Under the pieces are notes generated by a model. That model was not told the origin of the DNA. It was given only the letters and a program-made list of their open reading frames with translations, and ran no database searches. From an uncultured Polaribacter sp. (GTDB taxonomy: Bacteria; Bacteroidota; Bacteroidia; Flavobacteriales; Flavobacteriaceae), in contig CALSME010000007.1 of assembly GCA_943787375.1 (NCBI GenBank), positions 1 to 64,000 on the forward strand: a DNA stretch of 64,000 bases. Direction: 5' to 3'. Made by a program: the position numbers and the translations under genes. Below, one piece after another: positions 17,083 to 25,050 of the stretch (its first letter is position 1; each line of letters begins with the position of its first letter).

Positions 17083-17715
17083 TTAGATATTTTTAATAAA
17101 AATATGATTTCTATGAAGGGTAATTTTATTTAAATTTTCTAGTTTTTTTAAGAGCCTAGAAATGACCACCCGAGAGGTATGCAATTCATAGGCAATTTCT
17201 TGATGGGTACTATAAATAATGTGGTCTTTAGAAATTCTCGATTTTTCTTTCAAATACTTCACAAGCCGTTCATCCATTTTTAAGAAGGCAATGCTATCGA
17301 TGGTAGCAAACATTTCATTGAGTCGATTGTGGTAACTTTCAAAAACAAATTTTCGCCAGCTTTTATACTTCCCAGCCCAGATTTCCATTTTTTCTACGGG
17401 CACCATAATTAAAGTAGCATCGGTAGCGGCAAGAGCCCTGATTTCACTTTTTGTTTGTCCCAGGCAACAGGTCAATGTCATGGCACAAGTATCTCCTTTT
17501 TCGAGGAAGTACAGCAACAGTTCATCGCCATTGTGGTCTTCTCTTAAAATTTTGATAGCCCCAGAAATGAGCAGGGGCATCGAACGCACATAGTCGCCAA
17601 TTTCCATCATTTTTACGCCTTCGGAAACGTCTTTGTAGGTACCTACTTGGTTGATTTCTTGTAAAAGTTCGGCTTCAAAAAGATGGCCAAAGTTATTTTT
17701 GAGTTCTTGAATCAT
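17083..17715 (-). CDS. Crp/Fnr-family regulator with a cysteine cluster
   Basis: 210 residues from the ATG at 17715 (an in-frame ATG at 17724 is possible). A cyclic-nucleotide-type beta-barrel (about 15-125) is followed by a winged HTH (about 150-205) with HTSRVVISRLLKKLE as recognition helix. The barrel contains GDTCAMTLTCCLG, giving Cys77, Cys83 and Cys84, and lacks an Fnr N-terminal iron-sulfur cysteine set. These cysteines are candidates for persulfide or redox sensing. The gene overlaps the DUF983 gene by 23 nt and probably shares its palindrome-controlled promoter, so it may be autoregulated. Confidence 0.88.
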   Translation of the reverse strand: MIQELKNNFGHLFEAELLQEINQVGTYKDVSEGVKMMEIGDYVRSMPLLISGAIKILREDHNGDELLLYFLEKGDTCAMTLTCCLGQTKSEIRALAATDATLIMVPVEKMEIWAGKYKSWRKFVFESYHNRLNEMFATIDSIAFLKMDERLVKYLKEKSRISKDHIIYSTHQEIAYELHTSRVVISRLLKKLENLNKITLHRNHIFIKNI

Positions 17716-18070
17716 AATGTACAAAGAGATGTATCCAGATTACTTTCGAAAAAGCAAAGAGTAATGGGGCGAGTACCAGTAGGGCAATCACCATTGAAAT
17801 TAAGGTAGTAAGATAGTTTAAATTTGGTAAGAACAGGCTTTTTAAAATCCACAATGCAACAAAGAGTCCCACAGCCAAAGCATAAGAAACATAGTAAGAT
17901 CCTTGAAAAAACCCAGGTTCCAAGTCGTATTTCAACCCACAATGCGAACAGGATTCCTTCACGAGGCCTATTTTTGTCAATGCATACGGATGCCCTTCAA
18001 AGAAAGCTCCTTTTTGGCATTTCGGGCATCGCATGCGAACAATGTTTAGAAATTTAGAATTTCGACTCAT
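17693..18070 (-). CDS. DUF983 family zinc-ribbon membrane protein
   Basis: 125 residues. An N-terminal zinc ribbon (RCPKCQKGAFF and SCSHCGLKYD, four cysteines) precedes two membrane segments (about 58-75 and 85-110), the DUF983 layout. The protein has no known biochemical role. It is the first gene of the sulfur cluster, overlaps the Crp/Fnr gene, and has a perfect palindrome 53 bp upstream. Confidence 0.9.
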   Translation of the reverse strand: MSRNSKFLNIVRMRCPKCQKGAFFEGHPYALTKIGLVKESCSHCGLKYDLEPGFFQGSYYVSYALAVGLFVALWILKSLFLPNLNYLTTLISMVIALLVLAPLLFAFSKVIWIHLFVHYDSRTQK

Positions 18071-18122
18071 GATTGTTTTTTAAAATTGGCCATAAAAATA
18101 ACAAAAGAACTTCATTTTGGAA

Positions 18123-18136
18123 GTAACAATTGTTAC
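18123..18136. promoter_or_regulatory. Perfect Crp/Fnr-type palindrome upstream of DUF983 and the regulator
   Basis: GTAACAATTGTTAC is a perfect 14-bp palindrome 53 bp upstream of the DUF983 start. It is the best of the three copies and would place the Crp/Fnr gene under its own control. Confidence 0.8.
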
Positions 18137-18330
18137 AATTCAAAAAAAAGGAGAATGGGAATTCGGCAACTAAAAAAGTATTTTTTCCGATGCCAATTTA
18201 AAGATTTTTTGGACAATCTAAAAATGAGCAAAAATTGTATTGGTTTTCGCAAGAATTGTGACCCTTTTTTTGCTGATTTCACTTTCTTTGAAGCTGTTTT
18301 TTTTAACCACCATTTTTACGTTCTTAAAAT

Positions 18331-18387
18331 TTCACTTATACCTTTTTTTTAACCAGTTATACTCAAATAGCCCCACTTATTTATTTG
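18331..18387 (+). promoter_or_regulatory. Three-box promoter A (LytTR-type direct repeats)
   Basis: Boxes start at 18333 (CACTTATA), 18354 (CAGTTATA) and 18374 (CACTTATT), spaced 21 and 20 bp. The last runs into TATTTG, resembling the Bacteroidota -7 element. It lies 73 nt upstream of the OmpA/TSP3 gene. Confidence 0.75.
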
Positions 18388-18460
18388 CGTAAAAAAGGGG
18401 TGTCAATTTTTACGTTATTTGTAAAATAATTGAAAATCAACAATCTATTAAAATAAAAAA

Positions 18461-19720
18461 ATGAAAAATTACACTTTTTTAATCTTTTTCTTTTTGAGTC
18501 TGTTTGCACATGCACAAACAGCGCCACTCGAAAACAAGACAACATTTACTTCTGCAAGATGGACTTTAAAAGTAGGGGCCAACTTGGTAGACAATTCTGG
18601 AGATAAAAACCCATTCAATGCATTGAATGTAAAAGAAATGGGTATTTCCAATCCCATAGCGGCAGGGTTCGATTATCGTTTCAGTCAACATTGGTCTTTG
18701 GGACTCATGGTGAGTAATAATAAATTTCTAAAATCAAAATCAAAAGTAGATGGCGAACTTTTTACCGAAGATTTGACTTATTTTGCGACCGATTTAAATA
18801 TAAAATATGCTTTTTGGCGTGCACAATTTGAAGCCGAAAAAAACTTCAATTTGTATGTGTTGGGAGGGTTTGGAACTAGTAAGATTATAAAAAGTACCCT
18901 TAACTACCAGACTGGTATTGGCATGGTTTTTTGGTTGAATGATGTTGTAGGAATTCATGCCGAAAGTGTTGCTAAATGGGCTTCAAAAAACACGAAATAC
19001 GATTCCAATCACTTTCAACATTTTGTTGGACTTTCCTTTCGATTCCAAGGAAATAAAGACAGTGATAACGATGGAGTTGCCGACAATGATGATGCCTGTC
19101 CTACTGTTTTTGGGCTTGTGGCATTGCAAGGCTGTCCAGATAGCGATGGAGATGGCGTTGTAGATGCAAAAGATGCCTGTAAAAACAGCTATGGACCCAA
19201 AGAAAACAAAGGCTGTCCTTATGAAGATACAGACCAAGATGGAATTTTGGATCCTCTAGACAAGTGTCCAAAAGTTTTTGGCCTACTGGCCGAAAACGGA
19301 TGTCCTGCTAAGACGACGATTGCTGAAACAGAAACTGAAGCAGACAAAATAGCTACAGAAAAACAAGCCATAAAAAAGTTCCTAAAAAACTATTCCAAAG
19401 CTATTTATTTTCAACCTTCAAAAACTACTTTTTCAGCAGAAGGAGGTGCCATGTTAAAAGATATTGCAGCGTTTTTAAAACAATTTCCATCGGCTCAAAT
19501 TTTAGTGGAAGGACATGCTGACAGTATTGGTAGTTATGAATTCAACCATAAAATTGCCAAAGAACGTGCCAATATCATTAAAGCATTTTTAATTAAAAAC
19601 GGAATTCCTTCAACAAACATTGAAGCCGTTAGTTATGGAGAAAGAAAGTCTGTAGCCACCAATATGTTCAAAGCAGGAAGAGCATTAAACCGAAGAGTAC
19701 GGATTAAAGTTAAAGAATAA
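18461..19720 (+). CDS. OmpA-family outer-membrane protein with thrombospondin type 3 repeats
   Basis: 419 residues with a signal peptide (LSLFAHAQ). Residues 30-200 form an 8-stranded barrel-like domain ending FVGLSFRFQ. Calcium-binding TSP3 repeats follow (DSDNDGVADNDDACP, DSDGDGVVDAKDAC, DTDQDGILDPLDKCP; about 202-280). The C-terminal OmpA domain (about 310-419) contains ILVEGHADSIGSYEFN and the NRRVRIK end, for peptidoglycan binding. It should tether the outer membrane to the wall. It has three-box promoter A. Confidence 0.92.
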   Translation: MKNYTFLIFFFLSLFAHAQTAPLENKTTFTSARWTLKVGANLVDNSGDKNPFNALNVKEMGISNPIAAGFDYRFSQHWSLGLMVSNNKFLKSKSKVDGELFTEDLTYFATDLNIKYAFWRAQFEAEKNFNLYVLGGFGTSKIIKSTLNYQTGIGMVFWLNDVVGIHAESVAKWASKNTKYDSNHFQHFVGLSFRFQGNKDSDNDGVADNDDACPTVFGLVALQGCPDSDGDGVVDAKDACKNSYGPKENKGCPYEDTDQDGILDPLDKCPKVFGLLAENGCPAKTTIAETETEADKIATEKQAIKKFLKNYSKAIYFQPSKTTFSAEGGAMLKDIAAFLKQFPSAQILVEGHADSIGSYEFNHKIAKERANIIKAFLIKNGIPSTNIEAVSYGERKSVATNMFKAGRALNRRVRIKVKE

Positions 19721-19757
19721 AAAACGGGCTTATGTTTTAAACATGTTGCAATACCAT

Positions 19758-19828
19758 AAATGCCCATATGCGCTAAAAAAAAGCTTAAAAAAGAGCTCAT
19801 TTTTTAAGCGCAAGGGCATTTTTTTGTT
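19758..19828. terminator. Long compound hairpin with T-tail
   Basis: AAATGCCC and GGGCATTTTTTT form the outer stem. Inside it GCGCT pairs with AGCGC and an A-run pairs with a T-run around a small AGCT loop. It probably terminates the OmpA transcript. It lies just upstream of three-box promoter B. Confidence 0.7.
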
Positions 19829-19836
19829 AAAAAAAT

Positions 19837-19893
19837 CCCACTTATCCCCAAAACAACCCCACTTATTCTCCTATGTTCCCGATTATTACTCGG
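19837..19893 (+). promoter_or_regulatory. Three-box promoter B, upstream of a LytTR regulator
   Basis: Boxes start at 19839 (CACTTATC), 19860 (CACTTATT) and 19880 (CGATTATT), spaced 21 and 20 bp. The third is the most diverged of the set and lacks the TATTTG extension. It is 69 nt before the LytTR gene at 19963, consistent with autoregulation. Confidence 0.65.
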
Positions 19894-19962
19894 CACAGTT
19901 CTTTTGGTTTAAAAGCTACATTTTAGTATAGTTTTGCTGAAAATACAATTTATTTAATTTTC

Positions 19963-20700
19963 ATGGGAGAGATAATTAAAACATTGATCGTCGAAGACGA
20001 TGCAGTAAATATTAAATTACTAAAACTACTACTAAAAAAATATTGTCCAGAAATCGAAATTGTTGGAATTGCAAAAAACACCAAACAATTTATCAATTTA
20101 TATTTTGAAAAACTACCCAGTTTAATTTTTTTAGACATTCACCTAAAGGGAAAAGAGAATTCTTTATCCATCCTGAATGAAATTCCTAGTTTAGATGCTG
20201 AGATTATTATTACCAGTGCCGATGCGACCCATGCCATGGCTGCCATTAATGACTATCAAGTAGCAGGGTATATTCTAAAACCCGTAGATGTTTTTGAATT
20301 GAAAAAAGTAATTACAACAGCCACGCGCAACCTTCGTATAAAAAGAGCAGCGAACAATTCGCTTGCAGGACTCTCCGAAAAATTAATTGCCATATCCACC
20401 ACAAAAACCATTGAATTTTTAATGGTTCGAGATATTTTCTATTTGGAAGCCGAAGGGAAGTACACCCTTTTTCACCTGACCAACGGAGAAACCAAAATGG
20501 TCTCCAAGAACATTGGAGAATATGAGAAAATTTTACCCCAACAGGTTTTTTATCGCATTCACCATAAATTTATTGTCAACCTTCAAAAGGTACAAAACAT
20601 TAACAAAACCGAAGGAAGTTATTGTCAATTGGTCAACGGTATTTCTTTGACCATAGCCAAAAGAAGGCATGAATTGTTACGCAAGTTTTTAAACATTTAA
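19963..20700 (+). CDS. LytTR response regulator
   Basis: 245 residues. A receiver domain (1-120) has acidic residues EDD at 11-13 and the phosphoacceptor Asp58 in IFLDIHLKG, with Lys in ILKPVD. A LytTR DNA-binding domain follows (about 140-245), with IFYLEAEGKYTLFHL and FYRIHHKFIVNLQKV. No histidine kinase gene is adjacent, so it is an orphan regulator. It is about 35-40% similar by eye to the second LytTR gene at 25369. LytTR proteins bind direct repeats about 21 bp apart, which matches the three-box promoters nearby. Confidence 0.93.
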   Translation: MGEIIKTLIVEDDAVNIKLLKLLLKKYCPEIEIVGIAKNTKQFINLYFEKLPSLIFLDIHLKGKENSLSILNEIPSLDAEIIITSADATHAMAAINDYQVAGYILKPVDVFELKKVITTATRNLRIKRAANNSLAGLSEKLIAISTTKTIEFLMVRDIFYLEAEGKYTLFHLTNGETKMVSKNIGEYEKILPQQVFYRIHHKFIVNLQKVQNINKTEGSYCQLVNGISLTIAKRRHELLRKFLNI

Positions 20701-20734
20701 AAATGCAAAGGTACGCCGCTTTCAAATCGCTCGC

Positions 20735-20805
20735 AATCCCCAGAAATGGGGGTATTTTGCGCCTCCCAACAAATGGGAGTATACTACCTATTTCTAGTGA
20801 GGTGA
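20735..20805. repeat. Cluster of short GGGG-type inverted repeats
   Basis: CCCCAGAAATGGGG at 20738-20751 and CTCCCAACAAATGGGAG at about 20763-20779 are each small palindromes followed by GTAT. A weaker third (TATTTCTAGTGAGG) comes next. A related pair lies at 23656-23715. Together with three-box promoter C they fill the 387-bp gap between the LytTR gene and the T9SS gene. Confidence 0.55.
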
Positions 20806-20969
20806 GTTCCTGTAAGTTGTTGATTTTAAGTAGGCTGAAAATACAAAAAAAAATACTTTTGGAGCCGATTTCTTTTGGGCAACAGCATCCGTTTTTCTTC
20901 TGCGTGGAAAATAGCCGCCTCAAAAGCGGAATTTTTAGCAAAAAAAACACTTTTTGGTACCAATCGAAA

Positions 20970-21026
20970 ACCACTTATTCCGAAATTCATCACATTTATT
21001 CCCTATATCGCCCACTTATTTATTCG
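20970..21026 (+). promoter_or_regulatory. Three-box promoter C
   Basis: Boxes start at 20972 (CACTTATT), 20993 (CATTTATT) and 21013 (CACTTATT), spaced 21 and 20 bp, ending TATTCG. It lies 61 nt before the T9SS-sorted protein gene at 21088. Confidence 0.75.
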
Positions 21027-21087
21027 CATGAAAATAATTGAAAAAGATATCTCAAATTTGTACCCTAATCTAATAAAAAGAATAATT

Positions 21088-22647
21088 ATGAATAAAATTA
21101 TGTGTTTGCTGTTTTGCAGCTTTTTAACAAATGTTTTATGGTCTCAGCAACTCTATGTTCCTGCAGGAAAAAGTGTAACGATTGCGCCTACCGCGTATGT
21201 ATATGTAGGAGATGATATAGAAATTGCAGCCACAGGAAATTTTACCATTGCTTCCAATGCGACCCATAGTGGCGCATTGATTGCCAATACAGGAAGTATC
21301 ACTGGAGCCTTCACCTATGAACGTTATGTGCCTGCTACAGGAACCAATTGGAACCATGTTGCGCCACCCGTAGGAACTCAAGATATACAAGCCTTTGTAG
21401 ACAACACGAACAATGCGATTCGAACAAACCCAGCAACGGGCAACTATGCTCTGGCAACTTGGAAGAGTGTAAATGACGTAGGCCAAAAATGGACTTATCA
21501 CAATGAGAGTCCAGATCCCGCATTGCCAAACCAACAAACCCATACCAATTTTGTAAACGGGCAGGGCTATACCACCAGTAGAACTGTTGCTGGAACTTAT
21601 ACCTTTACAGGAGCCGTAACCGATACCGATGTTACCAAAACCATTGGAGGTGCAGGCCTTTATTGGACAGCCATTGGGAATCCATATCCTGCCTTTCTTT
21701 CTGCAGCAGCAGTATACACTGCCAACCAAGCTGTTTTAGACGCAGCTTATTCTGCCATGTATCTTTGGGACTCTACATTGGGGGATTCTGGAGAATGGGT
21801 GCCTTTTAATGCAAGTTCTACAGACCAACAACTGCATCCAGGAAAAGCCTTTTTGGTAAAAGCAAACGGAACTGGAACGCAAAATTTTGTTTTTTCAAGA
21901 GCTCAGCAACAAATACAAGGAACCACCACCGATGTTTTTTATAGAACAACGCCCGTACAAAAAATAGTGCTTCGTCTCAACAATGAAACAGCCAGTGCAA
22001 GCACTACCCTGAAGTATTTTTCAAACACCACGTCAGGATTTGATTTGGGCTGGGATGCTGCCGCTTTTAACGGAGAAACCAGCAGTTTTTCAGTAGACAC
22101 CCATTTGGTGACAGGCAGTGAAGGCGTTAATTACACCTTACAATGTTTAAACGACAACGAATATGAAGAAGCCCCTATAACGCTGGCAGTAAAAGCAGCG
22201 GCCAACGAAGCAATAACCTTTCGTGCCGAAGCTAGCAACCTGCCTACAGATATGGAAGTGTATATAGAAGACAAAATAAACAATACCATTCATAAAATAA
22301 GCAATGGAGCTTCTTATACTGTGACGCTTGCAAATGCAGTTGAAGGCATTGGAAACTTCTATTTGCATGCTTCCAGAACCACTTTAAAAACAGAAGACCT
22401 ATTGCCAGTCGTGCACAGCCTAAACGCCTACACTACCCGCAAGGAAAACCTACGAATTACGGGCTTAGCGGCACAGGAAAATGCTATAGTACGCCTGTAC
22501 AACACCCTTGGGCAAGAAGTATTTGAACACCGTTTTGCCTCCCAAAATGTCAACGATATTGCGTTGCCCAACCTACGCAGCGGCATCTATATTGTAAAAA
22601 TTGCAGGAGCAACGGCCAGCCTTACCAAGAAAATAATCTTAGAATAA
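21088..22647 (+). CDS. Large secreted protein with T9SS type A sorting domain
   Basis: 519 residues from the ATG at 21088, which gives a signal peptide (LLFCSFLTNVLWSQ); earlier in-frame ATGs would run through promoter C. The body is beta-rich, low in charge, and rich in Ala/Thr/Asn. The last 75 residues are the type A sorting signal (VRLYNTLGQEVFEH, LRSGIYIVKI, KKIILE), directing export across the outer membrane by T9SS. The mature domain was not recognised. It probably forms a unit with the small gene 25 bp downstream. Confidence 0.88.
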   Translation: MNKIMCLLFCSFLTNVLWSQQLYVPAGKSVTIAPTAYVYVGDDIEIAATGNFTIASNATHSGALIANTGSITGAFTYERYVPATGTNWNHVAPPVGTQDIQAFVDNTNNAIRTNPATGNYALATWKSVNDVGQKWTYHNESPDPALPNQQTHTNFVNGQGYTTSRTVAGTYTFTGAVTDTDVTKTIGGAGLYWTAIGNPYPAFLSAAAVYTANQAVLDAAYSAMYLWDSTLGDSGEWVPFNASSTDQQLHPGKAFLVKANGTGTQNFVFSRAQQQIQGTTTDVFYRTTPVQKIVLRLNNETASASTTLKYFSNTTSGFDLGWDAAAFNGETSSFSVDTHLVTGSEGVNYTLQCLNDNEYEEAPITLAVKAAANEAITFRAEASNLPTDMEVYIEDKINNTIHKISNGASYTVTLANAVEGIGNFYLHASRTTLKTEDLLPVVHSLNAYTTRKENLRITGLAAQENAIVRLYNTLGQEVFEHRFASQNVNDIALPNLRSGIYIVKIAGATASLTKKIILE

Positions 22648-22671
22648 TTAAAAAAAAACGATTTCAAAAAT

Positions 22672-22857
22672 ATGGATGCCACCAATAACAATACAAAAAA
22701 ACAAGACAATCTCATCACACGAAAAAAGGCATTGTCTAAGTTAGGAGGATACGGAAAATATGCCGCATTAACTGCTTTAGGAACCTATCTCATTTTAAAC
22801 CCACAAAAAGCACATGCACAGAGCCCTCCAGACGGTGGTGGTGGTGAAGGTTTTTAA
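22672..22857 (+). CDS. Small secreted peptide ending in a glycine-rich tail
   Basis: 61 residues. A basic N-terminus (TRKKALSKLGGYGKY) precedes one hydrophobic segment (about 31-44), an AHAQ cleavage-like site and PPDGGGGEGF. The mature part would be only about ten residues. It is 25 bp after the T9SS gene and probably co-transcribed. Similar short proteins follow T9SS-sorted proteins in relatives, to my recollection. Function unknown. Confidence 0.65.
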   Translation: MDATNNNTKKQDNLITRKKALSKLGGYGKYAALTALGTYLILNPQKAHAQSPPDGGGGEGF

Positions 22858-22875
22858 GAAACACCTAGTTATTAG

Positions 22876-23031
22876 GAACAAACGAATATAAATAATTCCA
22901 CTAACTACATTTGGACAAGTACAGTGAATAGTACTTCTTCACAAGCCCTGTGGGTTGCTTCGACTAATTTTGGTATTGCTACTAACTCGTCCCGTGCTGA
23001 AGGGTTCTCTGTGCGTTGCATTAAGGATTAA
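22876..23031 (+). pseudogene. C-terminal fragment of a FISUMP-type (C-type-lectin-like) domain
   Basis: An open stretch of 51 codons preceded in frame by TAG. It encodes YIWTSTVNSTSSQALWV and later EGFSVRCIKD before a stop, the usual ending of Fibrobacter-succinogenes-major-paralogous domains. There is no start codon or upstream domain. Either it is a relic of a larger gene or a spare C-terminal segment for recombination. The terminator at 23065 follows. Confidence 0.65.
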
Positions 23032-23064
23032 ATACTTTGGGTGTTGTAGCCCCCTTTAAACCTA

Positions 23065-23097
23065 AACGGGTTGTTCTTGAGAACAACCCGTTTTTTT
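23065..23097. terminator. Strong intrinsic terminator
   Basis: AACGGGTTGTTC at 23065-23076 pairs perfectly with GAACAACCCGTT at 23081-23092 around TTGA, followed by T residues. It closes the T9SS/small-peptide/FISUMP-fragment unit. Confidence 0.9.
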
Positions 23098-23126
23098 GGT
23101 TTTTAACTGTACTCTTAAAATAAATA

Positions 23127-23435
23127 ATGAAACCCTTAACTTTAATATTTTTATTTGTAATAAGTAGTGTTTTAGACAGTCAAACCCTCACTGGGCATCT
23201 TCCTCAACATGCTAGATAAGAAATGCGCCTTTTGGGGTTTAAGTATTCCCAAACAAGGAACTTAGCAACCACGGTTGCAGACAGTATGTGCAACTTTGCC
23301 TTGGCCTACCCAAAAGACTATTTAATTTTGGGGACACCAAGTTACTTTTTGTTGGACCAAAACAACAAAATATTACTGCGTCCAAAATCGGTGGCGCATC
23401 TCAATGCTTGGATGCAGAGGTATTTGTCTGAGTAG
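23127..23435 (+). pseudogene. Decayed thioredoxin-like (TlpA/redoxin) gene
   Basis: The ATG at 23127 opens a signal-peptide-like sequence (LTLIFLFVISSVLDSQ) that stops at 23219. A second open stretch from 23223 ends with TPSYFLLDQNNKILLRP and an RYLSE tail, the conserved C-terminal half of a thioredoxin fold. The CxxC-containing middle is missing. This looks like an internal deletion plus frame loss. It sits directly after the strong terminator. Confidence 0.65.
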
Positions 23436-23655
23436 GGAATAAAGATTAGGCAATAGGTACCCAATCGTAAGCCCATCCAGTTTGTCTCGCTTAAGCGACC
23501 CACGTAGGAGTACGCATTGGATACAAACAAAAAAAGCAATCAAAAACAGAACAGGTTTTCAATTGCTTATAAAAACAAAATCTAAAAATGTGCTTATGGA
23601 ATTATGGTTACACTTAGACAATACAAAGATAGCACGGGTTTTAAAACCACACAAT

Positions 23656-23695
23656 CCCTGAAAATGGGGATATTTTCGGGACCCCATTTTCAGGG
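23656..23695. repeat. Perfect 14-bp inverted repeat
   Basis: CCCTGAAAATGGGG at 23656-23669 and CCCCATTTTCAGGG at 23682-23695 are exact complements around a 12-nt loop. Sequence after each arm (GATATTTTC, ATACGCC) and a third part-copy at 23702 (CTCCAATTTCTGAGG) resemble the short palindromes at 20738-20779. There is no T-run, so it is not a plain terminator. The gap 23436-23891 otherwise shows nothing I can name. Confidence 0.6.
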
Positions 23696-23891
23696 ATACG
23701 CCTCCAATTTCTGAGGATACTACGTGCTTTAAGTTGATATTTTACAGTGCTTTGTTTTTTTTGTAAAAAACATGTCGGGGTTAAAAAATTGTGATTTCAT
23801 GTTAAAAATACAGCAGCGGTTTTTTTGGGTTTCAAGAGAATTCCTTTGGGGTGTATGAATGCGAACAAGGGTTTTAAAACTCATTTTCAAT

Positions 23892-23948
23892 TCCACTTAT
23901 TCCTATTAATCGCCCGCTTATTCTTCTATGTTCCCACTTATTTATTTC
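23892..23948 (+). promoter_or_regulatory. Three-box promoter D
   Basis: Boxes start at 23894 (CACTTATT), 23915 (CGCTTATT) and 23935 (CACTTATT), spaced 21 and 20 bp, ending TATTTC. Downstream lie a 33-codon open frame at 24043 and the BamE-like gene at 24200. Confidence 0.75.
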
Positions 23949-24042
23949 CATACAAAAAACTAAAATAAAAGTAATAAATTTATTCCACGAAAGGATTTTT
24001 ATGAAGAAACCCACTATTTAAAATTTAAGAAACCCTAAGAAA

Positions 24043-24144
24043 ATGCTTCTCAAAAATAGTGAAGAACATCCTGTTTTAAAAGTATTGGGTAGGAATACTG
24101 CCTTAAAGCCTATAAGTTATCAGCAGGGTAGCAGTAATAATTAA
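24043..24144 (+). CDS. Possible 33-residue peptide
   Basis: An ATG-initiated frame encoding 33 residues (MLLKNSEEHPVLKVLG at the N-terminus, QQGSSNN at the C-terminus), 94 nt downstream of three-box promoter D. It has no signal peptide or membrane helix. It may be a leader or a real small protein, or chance. Its only support is position in a promoter-led transcript. Confidence 0.25.
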   Translation: MLLKNSEEHPVLKVLGRNTALKPISYQQGSSNN

Positions 24145-24199
24145 ATTTTTTGAAAAAGAAAGATTTTAAAACAACATTTACCTTATAAATTAATTGAAA

Positions 24200-24496
24200 A
24201 TGCTTTATTCTAATTTAACTTCAGAATTTCATAAAGAGGTTTGGTTGCATTGTGATTTTCAACGCAAGCATATGTTCTCTTCTCTGATAGAGAAATATCT
24301 TTTTCTTGGGATGTCAAAAAATGAAGTTTTTGAACTTCTAGGGGATGCACAAAATGAATGGAGCCATTGTATTTGGCGATATTATGTGGAAACAAAAACC
24401 CGTAAGATTTTCATGAAATACCAGATTAAAACACCCTCTCATTTGTATATTTATTTCAATACAAATTATGAAGTCATTAAAATTGTAAAAAACTAA
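24200..24496 (+). CDS. Small cytoplasmic protein with SmpA/BamE-like motif (paralog 1)
   Basis: 98 residues from the ATG at 24200. LFLGMSKNEVFELLGDAQ and the later IWRYYVETK resemble the GMTKxEVxxLLG...W.Y core of SmpA/BamE-type folds, but without signal peptide or lipobox. It aligns with the protein at 25051 (shared W-x-x-C, RKHM, IEK, K-x-EV, LGD, W-x-YYV, YFN). Each copy follows a three-box promoter with a long leader. Function unknown. Confidence 0.7.
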   Translation: MLYSNLTSEFHKEVWLHCDFQRKHMFSSLIEKYLFLGMSKNEVFELLGDAQNEWSHCIWRYYVETKTRKIFMKYQIKTPSHLYIYFNTNYEVIKIVKN

Positions 24497-24723
24497 GCTC
24501 ATTATAAACGCACTCCTTTTTCTTTTGGCGACCATTGTAAGGCCATTTTATAAAAAAAAGACAATTTTTGAAGGTCAACAATGGAGTCATTTTATGCGTA
24601 CTATTTTTTGTAACAATAGCTAAAAGAAATGAAAAAATGCTTTTTTGTAGGTTTTTTGGGTAAAAAACAACTTAAAAAAGGGGTTAAAAAAAGCAAAATT
24701 TCGGTTTTTTTGAGTAAAAAAAA

Positions 24724-24779
24724 ACCAGATATTATAAATAACGACCACTTATACCTCTATGTTCCCACTTATTTATTTG
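24724..24779 (+). promoter_or_regulatory. Three-box promoter E
   Basis: Clear boxes start at 24746 (CACTTATA) and 24766 (CACTTATT), 20 bp apart, with the TATTTG extension. A degenerate third (CAGATATT) starts at 24726. It precedes the BamE-like gene at 25051 by a 271-nt leader in which I see no gene. Confidence 0.65.
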
Positions 24780-25050
24780 TAACTTAAATATCAAAAAAAA
24801 AGTTAGAGATTTGTTTTAAGTTAATTAAGATACAAGAAAAATATCTTTTTTTAGTACAGAAAGATATGAAGTGCTTTTTAGGTTGATTTAATTAGGGGTA
24901 GTTGTCACAAAAAACGCTTCTCTTGTATTTTTATCTTTCAAATACTATCCGTAGTAATCTTGAAGTTAATATTACTTTGAATTCCACTCCCAAGAACTTA
25001 TTTTTTAAAAGATAGGTTTGTTGGAATTCAAAGTTTTTTAAAACATAATT

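Noticed and set aside
18086..18352. Plus-strand frame of 88 codons before the OmpA gene
   Set aside because: It spans the DUF983 promoter palindrome and the first box of promoter A, is F/K/N-rich, and lacks any domain.
20875..21087. N-terminal extension of the T9SS gene to an ATG at 20875
   Set aside because: It would translate through three-box promoter C and bury the signal peptide; the ATG at 21088 gives a normal signal sequence.
22876..23031. Template repeat for the DGR-like gene at 6023
   Set aside because: It shares domain type but not nucleotide sequence with the 3' end of that gene, and has few AAY codons at variable positions.
23442..23535. Possible minus-strand coding relic containing QTGWAYDWVPIA
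   Set aside because: The frame is interrupted by a stop and I cannot link it to a family with confidence.
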